DNA of 64,000 nt, from contig CAZNXJ010000004.1 in NCBI GenBank assembly GCA_964577115.1, positions 1 through 64,000 of the forward strand. The letters are read 5' to 3'. The notes under the pieces were generated by a model, which did not search any database, had not been told where the DNA came from, and was given only the letters and a program-made list of their open reading frames with translations. How positions within the stretch are numbered: position 1 is the first letter of the stretch; each line of letters opens with the position of its first letter. Shown here piece by piece: positions 18,224 through 26,708 of the stretch. Made by a program: the position numbers and the translations under genes. This DNA comes from CAZNXJ01 sp964577115. GTDB lineage: Bacteria; Planctomycetota; Planctomycetia; Pirellulales; Pirellulaceae.

Positions 18224-18847
18224 TCACCGCCGCTCGCCATAGATCAGTTGCATAATTTCGGAACGCGATGACAAATTCGAACGGAAGAGCCCCTTCATGG
18301 CCGAGGTCATGCAGAGACTGCCGGGTTTGCGGATACCGCGAATCGTCATGCAGCTATGCGTGGCTTCCACGACGACGGCAACGCCCTTCGCCCCGAGTTC
18401 TTCTTCGAGCAGATTGGCAATCTCCTCGGTCATCCGCTCTTGGACCTGCGGCCGGCGAGCGACCTCTTCGACGACGCGAGCGAGTTTGCTGAGCCCGATG
18501 ACTTTGCCGTTGGGGATGTATCCGATGTGCGCCTTTCCCATGAACGGCAGTAAGTGGTGTTCGCACATGCTGTGAAAGCTGATGTCGCGTACGAGCACCA
18601 CCTCGTCGTAGGCTTCCGTAAAGAATTTCTTCAGATGCTGCCGCGGGTCGGCACGCAGCCCGCAAAAGAGCTCGGCATACATGCGAGCAACTCGCGCCGG
18701 TGTTTCCTTTAATCCTTCGCGATCGGGATCTTCACCGACCGCGGCCAATATCTCGCGCACCGCCCGCTCGATTCGAGGTAAATCCACCGGCGCGGGCGGA
18801 CCGTTGTTCGCGTCACGCGTTTGCTCGCTGTCCGCCATTACACTCAT
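18224..18847 (-). CDS. folE: GTP cyclohydrolase I (FolE)
   Basis: 207 residues from the ATG at 18847. It turns GTP into 7,8-dihydroneopterin triphosphate, the entry to folate or queuosine precursors. SMCEHHLLPF supplies the zinc Cys and His ligands, HIGYIPNGKVIGLSKLARV is the substrate-binding block, and ATHSCMTIRGI holds the second zinc Cys. The frame is open to 19063, but the ~72 extra residues are Arg/Pro-rich and have no counterpart in FolE; GGGAG and AAAGG precede the ATG chosen here. ATG 18838 is also possible. Confidence 0.95.
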   Translation of the reverse strand: MSVMADSEQTRDANNGPPAPVDLPRIERAVREILAAVGEDPDREGLKETPARVARMYAELFCGLRADPRQHLKKFFTEAYDEVVLVRDISFHSMCEHHLLPFMGKAHIGYIPNGKVIGLSKLARVVEEVARRPQVQERMTEEIANLLEEELGAKGVAVVVEATHSCMTIRGIRKPGSLCMTSAMKGLFRSNLSSRSEIMQLIYGERR

Positions 18848-19185
18848 CTTTGCCTTTGTTCTCCCGCGCAAAATCCCCGTTGCTCGCCGGGGCTCACCGC
18901 CCCTCTCAGTGCCCTCGCTCCATCCCGCGATTCGCAGCGGAATCCGCGGCTCGATCCGTCGCACGTCCCCCACGCAAGCCGCCCTGGGCCGCCAGAGACG
19001 CAATACCCAATCATAGCGCGGATGCCAAAGGAGGAGAGGCCGCGGGTGGCAGGAATACGGCAAAAACCAACGGGCATCCAGGCGCGTCCCGCCGATCAGT
19101 GGGAACTTCGAATCTAGTGCCCGCGCGGTAGAGGGTCAAGGCACACGGAGCGGCGGGTGCCGCGACCACCGAAACGCGACGCGCC
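18848..19185. other. Non-coding gap upstream of folE
   Basis: 338 bp between the LON-domain gene and folE on the same strand. It holds a CCCCG-CGGGG 5-bp hairpin near 18882 and a TATGAT hexamer (minus strand, near 19015) without a matching -35 box. No credible ORF or RNA gene is visible. Any folE promoter must lie here, but I cannot place it. Confidence 0.3.
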
Positions 19186-19872
19186 TCAGTTGTCGCTGAA
19201 TCGCGGCGGAAACTCGCGCTCGCGAACTGCCGCCGGTAACGATTGAATAAGTAATTGCGCGCGGCGGTCGACATCCAGTTCGCCGAGCAGCATTTGTTTG
19301 AGTTCAACCGGCAGCGCCAAACTGAAACTGACAATATCGGTCAGCACCCCGAGCGGCAGCTGCGAGCTGAGCAGTCGATCGTAGTGCCGCCGCATGACTC
19401 GGTCGCTCGGCAGGTAATCCTGGAAGCAGTTCAGCAGGCGCTGTTGCAGTTCGGGACGCTCATGCGCCGCATGGGGAGCGTAGTAGTCCTCGAGCACCGC
19501 CACGTCGGCTCGGCGAAACTTGGCATTCGCGTCCGCGTGCTCGGCGACAATGCGCGCGCGCCGCAAGCCGAGCAACAGCAGCTTGTAATCCCCGTTCACC
19601 TCGCGTGTATGCGTGACCACGCGGCCAATGCACACCACCGAAGCAATCGGTGGATTTTCAAAATAGGTCTTCTCCCATCCCGGCAGTAGCAGAGCCATCG
19701 CAATCAAACGATCGCTGGCGAGCGCCTCTTCCATCATCGCTCGGTAACGTGGCTCGAAGATCCGCAGAGGCTGGATCACGTGCGGGAACAACACGAGGTT
19801 CGGGAGCGGGAACAGACGCACCTTGCCGGCGAAGTGTTCCGGAAAGTCGGTCGCCGCGTCATATGTTGTCAT
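19186..19872 (-). CDS. LON peptidase substrate-binding domain protein
   Basis: 228 residues comprising only the N-terminal (LAN) domain of Lon, with no AAA or protease domain. RLFPLPNLVLFPHVIQPLRIFEPRY is the hallmark opening and IGRVVTH with LLLGLRRARI continues the beta barrel; a helical part follows. Such stand-alone proteins are common, and their role is not well defined. GTG 19878 precedes ATG 19872 in frame; I use the ATG. Confidence 0.9.
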   Translation of the reverse strand: MTTYDAATDFPEHFAGKVRLFPLPNLVLFPHVIQPLRIFEPRYRAMMEEALASDRLIAMALLLPGWEKTYFENPPIASVVCIGRVVTHTREVNGDYKLLLLGLRRARIVAEHADANAKFRRADVAVLEDYYAPHAAHERPELQQRLLNCFQDYLPSDRVMRRHYDRLLSSQLPLGVLTDIVSFSLALPVELKQMLLGELDVDRRAQLLIQSLPAAVREREFPPRFSDN

Positions 19873-19991
19873 GCGCACCGCCGCTCGTCAGTAACCGGCT
19901 CGCCATCGCGAGGGGTCCGCCCGGCGCGGGCCGGATGCCTGCCGCGACCGCCGCGCGAAGACGCGGTGGCACGCGGCCGTCCCTCGTCCGC

Positions 19992-20372
19992 TCAACGCTC
20001 TAAATGAATCTCCGGAATAAGCTCCGGGACGATCTCGACTTGCGGATATTCGTCCTCACAGGCGAGCAAATCCGCGCAGCACGTTTCGAAGTCGGCAAAA
20101 AACGCGTCGAGATCCAGCCCGAGATGCTTGGGCCGGTACGATTGCAGATAATTCCGGCTGCTGTGATACAGCTTTTTCGCTCCGCGCGTGTTGCCATTGC
20201 CGAAATGATAGAGGCACACCGCGGCCTGAATCAGGCCCTGGTAGAAGCGCCGCTCCGGACCTTGGCAGTCCGACCACAGCTCTTCCCACACCTCGTGCGC
20301 CTCGAAAAACTCGCACTCGTTGAAGTACTCGATGCCTCGCAGGTACAGCGGGTCGTAACCCTCGTCGCTCAT
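19992..20372 (-). CDS. DUF309 domain protein
   Basis: 126 residues. The DUF309 core is clear: FNECEFFEAHEVWEELW, RRFYQGLIQAAVCLYHFGNGN, then GAKKLYHSSRNYL. The Glu/His-rich helix pattern suggests a metal-binding helical bundle; no function is established. The frame is open to 20462, but the core begins soon after ATG 20372, with GGGAG 11 bases upstream. It lies upstream of the LON-domain gene on the same strand. Confidence 0.85.
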   Translation of the reverse strand: MSDEGYDPLYLRGIEYFNECEFFEAHEVWEELWSDCQGPERRFYQGLIQAAVCLYHFGNGNTRGAKKLYHSSRNYLQSYRPKHLGLDLDAFFADFETCCADLLACEDEYPQVEIVPELIPEIHLER

Positions 20373-20623
20373 CCAGCGAGTCTCCCGGTGCATAGAATAG
20401 GCGGACAGCCAGCGCGGGGATGGCCTTGCGCGTAGTCTAGGAGGGGCCGGGAAGGCCGTCAACGCGCCCCTTTTTCCTACCTATCCCGTACTGCTCGAAC
20501 GCTCGCCGTGTCCCGCGCCCCCGCGAGCGGCAGCTTGCCGGCCCCACGCCCTTGACACATTGTTTCGCACATGGGGACAATCGGAGCCCGGCGACGCCCC
20601 GACGCTCATTTTTTAGGATTGGT

Positions 20624-21271
20624 ATGCCCACGACCGAGGCCCGGCGACATGCGACGTTGGTCGCACGTCGTCTGAAGCGTGCATATCCCGCGGCGACCTG
20701 TGCGCTGAAGCACGAAAACCCGTTCCAACTGCTGGTCGCCACCATCTTGTCGGCTCAATGCACCGACGAGCGGGTCAATCAGGTGACGCCCGAACTCTTC
20801 CGGCGCTATCCCGATGCCGCCGCGCTCGCCGCCGCTCCACAAGAGGATGTGGAAGAGATCATCAAGAGCACGGGGTTCTTTCGCGCGAAAGCGAAGAACC
20901 TGCGAGCGTGCAGCCGAGCGCTGGTGGAACAGCATGGGGGCGAGGTGCCGCGCGACCTCGAGGCACTCGTCAAGCTGCCGGGCGTCGGCCGTAAAACGGC
21001 CAACGTCGTGCTCGGCACCGCCTTCGGCATCCCGACCGGCGTCGTCGTCGATACCCACGTTTCACGCATCTCCCAGCGCCTCGGCCTGACTCGTGCGAAG
21101 TCCCCCGAAAAAATCGAAGCCGATCTCATGCAGCAGCTCCCCAAGAAAGAGTGGATCGACTTCTCTCACCGAGTCATCCATCATGGACGCCAGATCTGCA
21201 AGGCACGGCGCCCGCTGTGCGAGATCTGTCCGCTGGCCGACATCTGCCCGCGCATCGGCGTCCGCTCCTGA
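20624..21271 (+). CDS. nth: Endonuclease III
   Basis: 215 residues. Bifunctional DNA glycosylase/AP lyase that removes oxidised pyrimidines. LLVATILSAQCTD opens the fold, LPGVGRKTANVVL is the helix-hairpin-helix with the catalytic Lys, VVDTHVSRISQRLGL carries the catalytic Asp, and CKARRPLCEICPLADIC binds the 4Fe-4S cluster. The start at 20624 is preceded by AGGA; the 24-residue upstream extension is not family-like. It is divergent from the DUF309 gene, with a 251-bp gap in which I see nothing definite. Confidence 0.96.
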   Translation: MPTTEARRHATLVARRLKRAYPAATCALKHENPFQLLVATILSAQCTDERVNQVTPELFRRYPDAAALAAAPQEDVEEIIKSTGFFRAKAKNLRACSRALVEQHGGEVPRDLEALVKLPGVGRKTANVVLGTAFGIPTGVVVDTHVSRISQRLGLTRAKSPEKIEADLMQQLPKKEWIDFSHRVIHHGRQICKARRPLCEICPLADICPRIGVRS

Positions 21272-21327
21272 ACGCGTGCTCTCAGAGCCTCGAGCCCTCC
21301 CTCCACTCCTTAGCCCTCGACGACATA

Positions 21328-21888
21328 ATGATTCTCACTGGCCCGGAAATCCTGCGACAGCTCGGCGGAAACATTCGCATCGAGCCGTTTAATCCCGAGC
21401 AGCTGAATCCGAACAGCTACAACCTCACGCTGCACAACGAACTGCTCACGTACGAGGAAGTTGTGCTGGACATGAGGCAGGTCAACCGCACCCGGCGGCT
21501 CGTGATCCCCGAAGACGGGCTGGTCCTGAACCCAAACCAGCTGTACCTGGGCCGAACGGCGGAGTTCACCGAAACGCACAACTACGTGCCGATGATCGAA
21601 GGCCGCTCGTCCATCGGCCGGCTCGGCCTGTTCGTCCACGTCACCGCGGGCATCGGCGACGTCGGCTTCTGCGGCTACTGGACGCTCGAGATGTTCGCCA
21701 TCCAGCCCGTGCGCATCTATCCCGGAATCCAGATCTGCCAGATCCTTTACCACCATATCGTTGGCGACGTTCGCGAGTACGCGAGCAACAAGTACCAGCA
21801 CAACCGCGATATCCAGCCGAGCCTGCTGTACAAGGAAATCAATCCGGCGGCCGAACAGGAAGATCGCCAGCGCATGCTGAACTTCTAA
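21328..21888 (+). CDS. dcd: dCTP deaminase
   Basis: 186 residues, homotrimer family. It deaminates dCTP to dUTP, feeding thymidylate synthesis. NPNSYNLTLH, EGRSSIGRLGLFVHVTAG (with the conserved Arg-Ser-Ser and catalytic-site segment) and the late QICQI block identify it. A Val/Glu check for the bifunctional dUTP-forming subtype was not attempted. It follows nth after 56 bases and may be co-transcribed; the ATG at 21328 matches the usual MILTGPEI start. Confidence 0.95.
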   Translation: MILTGPEILRQLGGNIRIEPFNPEQLNPNSYNLTLHNELLTYEEVVLDMRQVNRTRRLVIPEDGLVLNPNQLYLGRTAEFTETHNYVPMIEGRSSIGRLGLFVHVTAGIGDVGFCGYWTLEMFAIQPVRIYPGIQICQILYHHIVGDVREYASNKYQHNRDIQPSLLYKEINPAAEQEDRQRMLNF

Positions 21889-22101
21889 CGGTCGCTTGCA
21901 AACGGCAAGATGCGGCTTTTCTTTGCGCGGGCACGTTGCGGCTCGCGCAGCGAAACGGTCGCCGATGCCGTATTCAGCACTCGACGGCGAGCCAATCGTC
22001 CGGACAACGCTTCTGCCGCTTCCCAGCAGGCCCGTTGGCGAAGTGCATTGGCCAGAGCGGCGGAATTCCGGACTCCTTCCCCACGCCCCAGGTCTCCAGC
22101 C

Positions 22102-22142
22102 GAGCAGCAGCGGGGTAACGGGGCATGTCCCCGCGGCTGCTC
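22102..22142. repeat. 14-bp hairpin (one mismatch) downstream of dcd
   Basis: GAGCAGCAGCGGGG (22102-22115) pairs with CCCCGCGGCTGCTC (22129-22142), one mismatch, around a 13-base loop. There is no T-tract, so intrinsic termination is uncertain. It lies in the 460-bp gap 21889-22348, whose first 200 bp show nothing else. Confidence 0.5.
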
Positions 22143-22200
22143 CGAATTGCCCAGAACCCGGCGGCCGCAACTTCTTAATGGCACTTTCGTCCCCCTAGCC

Positions 22201-22228
22201 TTGTTCGCAGACAGGGGAGGCCTATACT
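22201..22228 (+). promoter_or_regulatory. Putative promoter for the helix-turn-helix gene
   Basis: TTGTTC (22201-22206) and TATACT (22223-22228) are 16 bp apart. Transcription would begin near 22235, giving a ~115-base leader before the ATG at 22349. Confidence 0.45.
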
Positions 22229-22238
22229 GGCCTAGTAA

Positions 22239-22297
22239 CGGCTCCGACCCAGCGGCATCTTGTCGGGGCCGTGTCGGACCCGCAATCACGGGTTTTT
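22239..22297 (+). promoter_or_regulatory. Structured leader with attenuator-like hairpin
   Basis: CGGCTCCGAC (22239-22248) pairs with GTCGGGGCCG (22262-22271) as a 10-bp stem with one G-T wobble. ACCCG (22278-22282) and CGGGT (22289-22293) form a second short stem followed at once by TTTTT. GTCGG at 22273-22277 could replace the right arm of the first stem, giving an alternative fold. This resembles a weak transcription attenuator ahead of the regulator gene. Confidence 0.4.
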
Positions 22298-22348
22298 CGG
22301 CCATTAAAGGGGCATGATGCTCCCTAACGGGAAAGGACGGAGTGCACC

Positions 22349-23485
22349 ATGCGATATTCCTTCCGGCTCGCCGAACTGCTCGGCCACGTGCCTGATCCCC
22401 GTAAGCGACCGGGCACGATCAAAGCCATCGTCGAATATACGGGCCTCGATCGGCACCAGGTCTCGGCCTTGCTGAAGAATGAGGTGAAGTACATTCCGCT
22501 TCAGGCTCTCTCGCGGCTATGCGATTACCTCATCGAGCACGGTCATGTGGCGCCGGATCAATTGCCGGGGGCACTATTCGCGGTCGAAGCGGAGGATTTC
22601 TGGGAGCTGCTCGCGCGGCGCAAGCGACTCGAGCTCTGTGTTGGTGTACGCCGTGAGGAGAAGGGAGCGGAAAGCGCTTGGGTGGTCGCCGCCGACTCGG
22701 TGCTGCTCGGCGAACTGCTCAACGGCGTCTCGACGCTCGGCGGTACGGCCAAACAGCGCTTCAGCGGCGATGGCACTCCCAAGCCCCATCCGGAATATCT
22801 CAAGCAGTCGCTCGTCTGGAGCCCCGGCCAGGGTGATGATCAGGAGATCAAGCTGCGAGCGCAGAACGTGTTCGATGAATTCCACGCGTCCGCCGGCGAC
22901 AAGGCGCTGGTGTGCCTGGGCAGTGTGAAGAGCAATTCGGTCGTCGAACTGGTGCTCGCGAACGCGTTCGGCTGCGAACCGTACCAATCCCAGGACAACG
23001 TGGCGTCCGCTCAGGAACGCCGCTGCCCGATCTATCTGCGCTATCGCGGGAACGATCCAACCATCGAGTCATGCAGCGGCGGCGTGCAGCTCGCGGCGAA
23101 TCATCCGAGCGACACGCCGGGTATTTACTACGAGACAAAATCGGGCGAGTGGCAAGTGTGTCCGTGGGACGAACCGGAGCAGGATGCCGCCTTCGTCTTT
23201 TACGTGCACCGCGAATCCCAAGGCTGCCTCGAGATGTGCTTGGCCGGCTTTTCCGGCCGAAGCACGCGGCTACTCGCCAAGACGCTCGCCACACGTGCCC
23301 AGGACTTCTGGCCCCCGATTTACAAATCGCACGGGCTGCAAGTTGGTGCGTTCATCGTGCAATACACGCTGTCTCAGCAGCACGACCGGCGGCGCGACAT
23401 GCTCCGCACGGACCTGAGCGCCACGACGAAAGTCATCCCGATCGACGAGGAAGTGCTGGCACGCCGCATCGCCCTGCGCGGCTGA
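22349..23485 (+). CDS. Helix-turn-helix protein with large unrecognised C-terminal domain
   Basis: 378 residues, with GGAG 7 bases before the ATG. Residues ~20-68 form a Cro/C1-type helix-turn-helix (GTIKAIVEYTGLDRHQVS then ALLKNEVKYIPLQALSRLCDYL). Residues ~75-378 are a mixed alpha/beta domain that I cannot place. It includes WVVAADSVLLGELLNG, a stretch NPFG-free but rich in CxGS motifs (VCLGSVKSNSVVELVLANAFGC), and a late HGLQVGAFIVQYTL strand. The Gly-Ser and Asn pattern hints at ligand or nucleotide binding but no motif is decisive. Probably a DNA-binding regulator with its own sensor domain. The structured leader suggests regulated expression. Confidence 0.7.
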   Translation: MRYSFRLAELLGHVPDPRKRPGTIKAIVEYTGLDRHQVSALLKNEVKYIPLQALSRLCDYLIEHGHVAPDQLPGALFAVEAEDFWELLARRKRLELCVGVRREEKGAESAWVVAADSVLLGELLNGVSTLGGTAKQRFSGDGTPKPHPEYLKQSLVWSPGQGDDQEIKLRAQNVFDEFHASAGDKALVCLGSVKSNSVVELVLANAFGCEPYQSQDNVASAQERRCPIYLRYRGNDPTIESCSGGVQLAANHPSDTPGIYYETKSGEWQVCPWDEPEQDAAFVFYVHRESQGCLEMCLAGFSGRSTRLLAKTLATRAQDFWPPIYKSHGLQVGAFIVQYTLSQQHDRRRDMLRTDLSATTKVIPIDEEVLARRIALRG

Positions 23486-23585
23486 TCCGCCGCGTGGAAT
23501 CTTGCCCCTCCGGTCCTCGGCCCGCCGCGCTCGCGCCGCACAGCGTGCGCGCTTCAACCGCGGACGCGAGTGATTCCACCGTTGC

Positions 23586-26438
23586 CTAGGGACGGCTCCG
23601 CTCGACCTGTTGCATGACGCGCAGCATGTTGCCGCTCATAATCCGATGGATATCTTCGGGCGAGTAGCCGCGGTTGAGCAGTTCCTGCGTAATGCGTGGA
23701 TAACTGGCGACGTCCTCGAGTTGTTCCGGCAGCATGCCGACGCCGTCGTAATCTGAGCCAAGCCCGACGTGCTCGATGCCAGCAACACGCACGATATGAT
23801 CGATGTGGTCCACCACGTCGTGAATAGTGCCGGGATCCATGGGGTTTTCCCGTTCAAAGCGCAATCGCTGCCGGCGGTACTCGGCGTCGTCCGGATACTG
23901 CTTCCGCAGCTCGTCCAGCGCCCGCCAGCGCTGTTCGAGCTTCGCTGCCGAAGACGGCACGACGAATCCCGAGAAAAAGTTCACCATCACGATGCCACCG
24001 TTTTCGGCCACGCGCCGCAGTACGTCGTCTGGCACGTTGCGTGGGTGATCGGCGATGGCACGGGCGGATGAATGGGAAAACATCACTGGTGCGGTGGTCA
24101 CGTCGAGCACGTCGTGCATGGTTTCCGCCGAAACGTGCGAAAGATCGACGAGCATCCCGAGCCGGTTCATTTCACGAACGATCTCGACACCAAAAGGTGT
24201 GAGCCCTCCATGCTGTGGCTCGTCAGTTGCCGAATCCGCCCAGTCGAGCGTTGCGGAGTGGGTGAGCGTCATATAGCGAGCGCCAAGATCATAAAGCCGC
24301 CGGAGATTGGCAATCGAGTTTTCAATGGCGTGCCCACCTTCAACGCCGATCAGACAGGCGATCTTCCCTTCCGCGCGAATGCGCAGCACGTCGTCCGCTG
24401 TGAGGGCCAGGGCGAACGTGTCGGGATAGCGAGCGCACATGGCATGTACGAGTTCGATTTGCTCGAGCGTCTGCTGAAGAGCTTCGCCGCGCAGACGCGT
24501 TTCCGCGGGCACGTAGACGGACCAGAACTGAGCCCCCACATTGCCGGCGCGAAGGCGTGGAATGTCGGTGTGCAAATCGGGCTGCGGCTGGGACACGTCG
24601 AGCCGCTCGAAGGATGAACTGGCATTGGAACGGATCTGCCACGGCAAATCGTTGTGTCCGTCCCAGACGAAGCTGGCCGCGTGCACCGCTTCGGCGCTCG
24701 GTGTGACCTCCACCGGTGGCCGCTTCGTGAACCGACCCTTGCCCGGTCCGTGTACGACACGTCCGGGCTTTGCTCCCGTGTGTTTCCCGTCACGTACCAC
24801 CAGCGTACCGTTCACGAGCACTTCGCGTACGCCGCGGGCGAGCTGGTGCGGAGCCTCGTACGTCGCGAGATCCGCGATCGTCGCCGGATCGAATACCACA
24901 CAATCGGCGAAATAGTCCTTTTTCAGGAGCCCGCGCGAGCGCAAGCCCAGATTCCGTGCTGGCAGTCCGGTGAGCTTATGGACGGCCACTTCGATCGGCA
25001 TTGCGTTCTCATCGCGCACATAGCGCCCCAGCACCCGCGCAAAGCAGCCGTAAGCGCGTGGATGCGGATTGGATTTCAAGAAGTCGCCGGAAGGAGAAAG
25101 CGCGGCAGCATCAGATCCGAAGCTGACCCACGGTAGCTGGATGCCGCGCCGCACGTTCTCGTCACTCATCAAGAAATACACACATTCGACGCGGCTATCG
25201 TCCTCGATCACTAGGTCCATCGCCGCTTCCTCAGGTGTCTGCTTGCGCATGCGAGCGACCTCGGCGAGCGTCTTGCCCGTCAGATGCTTCAGCTGCGGGT
25301 TGCGGAAGCCGGCGAGCAGGACTTTTTCGGGCGAGCCGGCCATCAGCAGTAGGTTCTCCCACTCGGCGCTCGGTGTGCGCATCTCACGAGCGACCCGACG
25401 CCGCACCGCCGGATCGCGCAGGCGATCGCGCCACCGCTGTAGTCCGCCTTCTTGAACCCAGGGAGGCATAGCCGCGTCGAGCCCGGTAGCGCCGGCCGTG
25501 TAGGTGTACATGTCGGCCGTGATCACGAGCCCTTCCGCGCGCGCCCGCTCGACTTTGGCGATGGCTTCGTCGAATTTTGGCCAGTTCTCCTGCCCCGCCG
25601 CTTTGAAGTGATAGATCTCAGCCGGCAGGTTGGCTCGGCGAGCGATCTCGATCAGTTCATCGACGCCCTCGAGCAACCGGTTGCCTTCGCTGCGCAGGTG
25701 CGAGATGTAGATGCCATCGTACTCGGCGGCTACCTTGCACAATTCAACCAGTTCATCCGTCGAAGCATAAAACGCAGGTGCATAGATGAGGCTCGATCCG
25801 ACCCCCAGTGCGCCGGCCTCCATTTCCCTGCGCACCAGGCTGCGCATTTGTTCCAGTTCGCCCGCGGTCGGCGCGCGGTCTTCATAACCCAAAACATGAA
25901 TGCGCACGGTTGTCGCGCCGACAAAGGACGCGACATTCGGCGATACGCCGCGCGCCACGAGGTGATCGAGGTATTCGGCGAGCGTCGTCCAGGGCACCTC
26001 GAATTTCAGGTCCGCCTGCCGCCGGATCAGGTCGCGCCGCATGGCTTCGTTTAGCGGTCCCATCGACCAGCCTTCGCCGAAGACCTCGAGCGTCACGCCC
26101 TGGAGCAGATCGCTCTCGCCCCGCCCGTCGACCAGCAGCGACTCGGTGGCCCAACTGAGCATATTGATGAAGCCGGGCGCGACGGCCATGCCCGTGGCGT
26201 CGATCACCTGACGGGCTTCCGCCTGACTCAAATCGCCAATGGCGGCGATACGATCGCCCACGATCCCCACGTCTGCCCGGCGCCCGGGACTTCCCGTTCC
26301 GTCATATACGGTTCCACCGCGAATGAGGATATCGAACGCGTCCGCCGCGTCCGCGGCGCTGGGGGTCGCGATGCTCATGGTAAGGACCAGCAGCCAGAGG
26401 ACGCATTGCAGCGTGGAGGATCTCGGAGTCACGAACAT
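23586..26438 (-). CDS. Fusion: N-acyl-D-amino-acid deacylase-like domain plus membrane dipeptidase (M19)
   Basis: 950 residues, exported (signal peptide of ~30 residues with LWLLVLTMSIA core). Residues ~34-560 are an amidohydrolase of the D-aminoacylase family. The usual HxH after APGFID is missing: the sequence reads PGFINMLSWATES, and the family's NCG cysteine site reads GEGWSMG. Later sites remain (ISHLR, YHFKAAG, FGSDAA). A linker leads to a complete renal-dipeptidase domain (~587-950) with DGHNDLP, GVEGGHAIE, DLSHVS, MFSHSSARAI and GLGSDYDG, the zinc ligands. The second half should hydrolyse dipeptides; the first may be altered or inactive. The open frame reaches 26606, but overlaps the divergent gene's upstream region, and the signal peptide starts at 26438. 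Confidence 0.88.
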   Translation of the reverse strand: MFVTPRSSTLQCVLWLLVLTMSIATPSAADAADAFDILIRGGTVYDGTGSPGRRADVGIVGDRIAAIGDLSQAEARQVIDATGMAVAPGFINMLSWATESLLVDGRGESDLLQGVTLEVFGEGWSMGPLNEAMRRDLIRRQADLKFEVPWTTLAEYLDHLVARGVSPNVASFVGATTVRIHVLGYEDRAPTAGELEQMRSLVRREMEAGALGVGSSLIYAPAFYASTDELVELCKVAAEYDGIYISHLRSEGNRLLEGVDELIEIARRANLPAEIYHFKAAGQENWPKFDEAIAKVERARAEGLVITADMYTYTAGATGLDAAMPPWVQEGGLQRWRDRLRDPAVRRRVAREMRTPSAEWENLLLMAGSPEKVLLAGFRNPQLKHLTGKTLAEVARMRKQTPEEAAMDLVIEDDSRVECVYFLMSDENVRRGIQLPWVSFGSDAAALSPSGDFLKSNPHPRAYGCFARVLGRYVRDENAMPIEVAVHKLTGLPARNLGLRSRGLLKKDYFADCVVFDPATIADLATYEAPHQLARGVREVLVNGTLVVRDGKHTGAKPGRVVHGPGKGRFTKRPPVEVTPSAEAVHAASFVWDGHNDLPWQIRSNASSSFERLDVSQPQPDLHTDIPRLRAGNVGAQFWSVYVPAETRLRGEALQQTLEQIELVHAMCARYPDTFALALTADDVLRIRAEGKIACLIGVEGGHAIENSIANLRRLYDLGARYMTLTHSATLDWADSATDEPQHGGLTPFGVEIVREMNRLGMLVDLSHVSAETMHDVLDVTTAPVMFSHSSARAIADHPRNVPDDVLRRVAENGGIVMVNFFSGFVVPSSAAKLEQRWRALDELRKQYPDDAEYRRQRLRFERENPMDPGTIHDVVDHIDHIVRVAGIEHVGLGSDYDGVGMLPEQLEDVASYPRITQELLNRGYSPEDIHRIMSGNMLRVMQQVERSRP

Positions 26439-26708
26439 CAGCACTCTCGTCCCTTCAGGCACCCGGCGGTGCACGCATGAGGTCGTTTTGCTCGCCATGT
26501 TCCCGGTACTGTCGACCAGCCCGTTATAATCGTGGCGCGCCGCGGTTGCCAACGTTCTCTGCACCCACGGCGGCACGCTCATGCGTACACCTCCGTCCCG
26601 TCTCACCGATCGACAACGCGCGCTTGCTCCTCAATAATCGCAGCAGATTTGCGGCAAGCCGACGGATGCCGCTCACTTCGACACCGCAATTCGGAGAGTT
26701 CCCCGATC

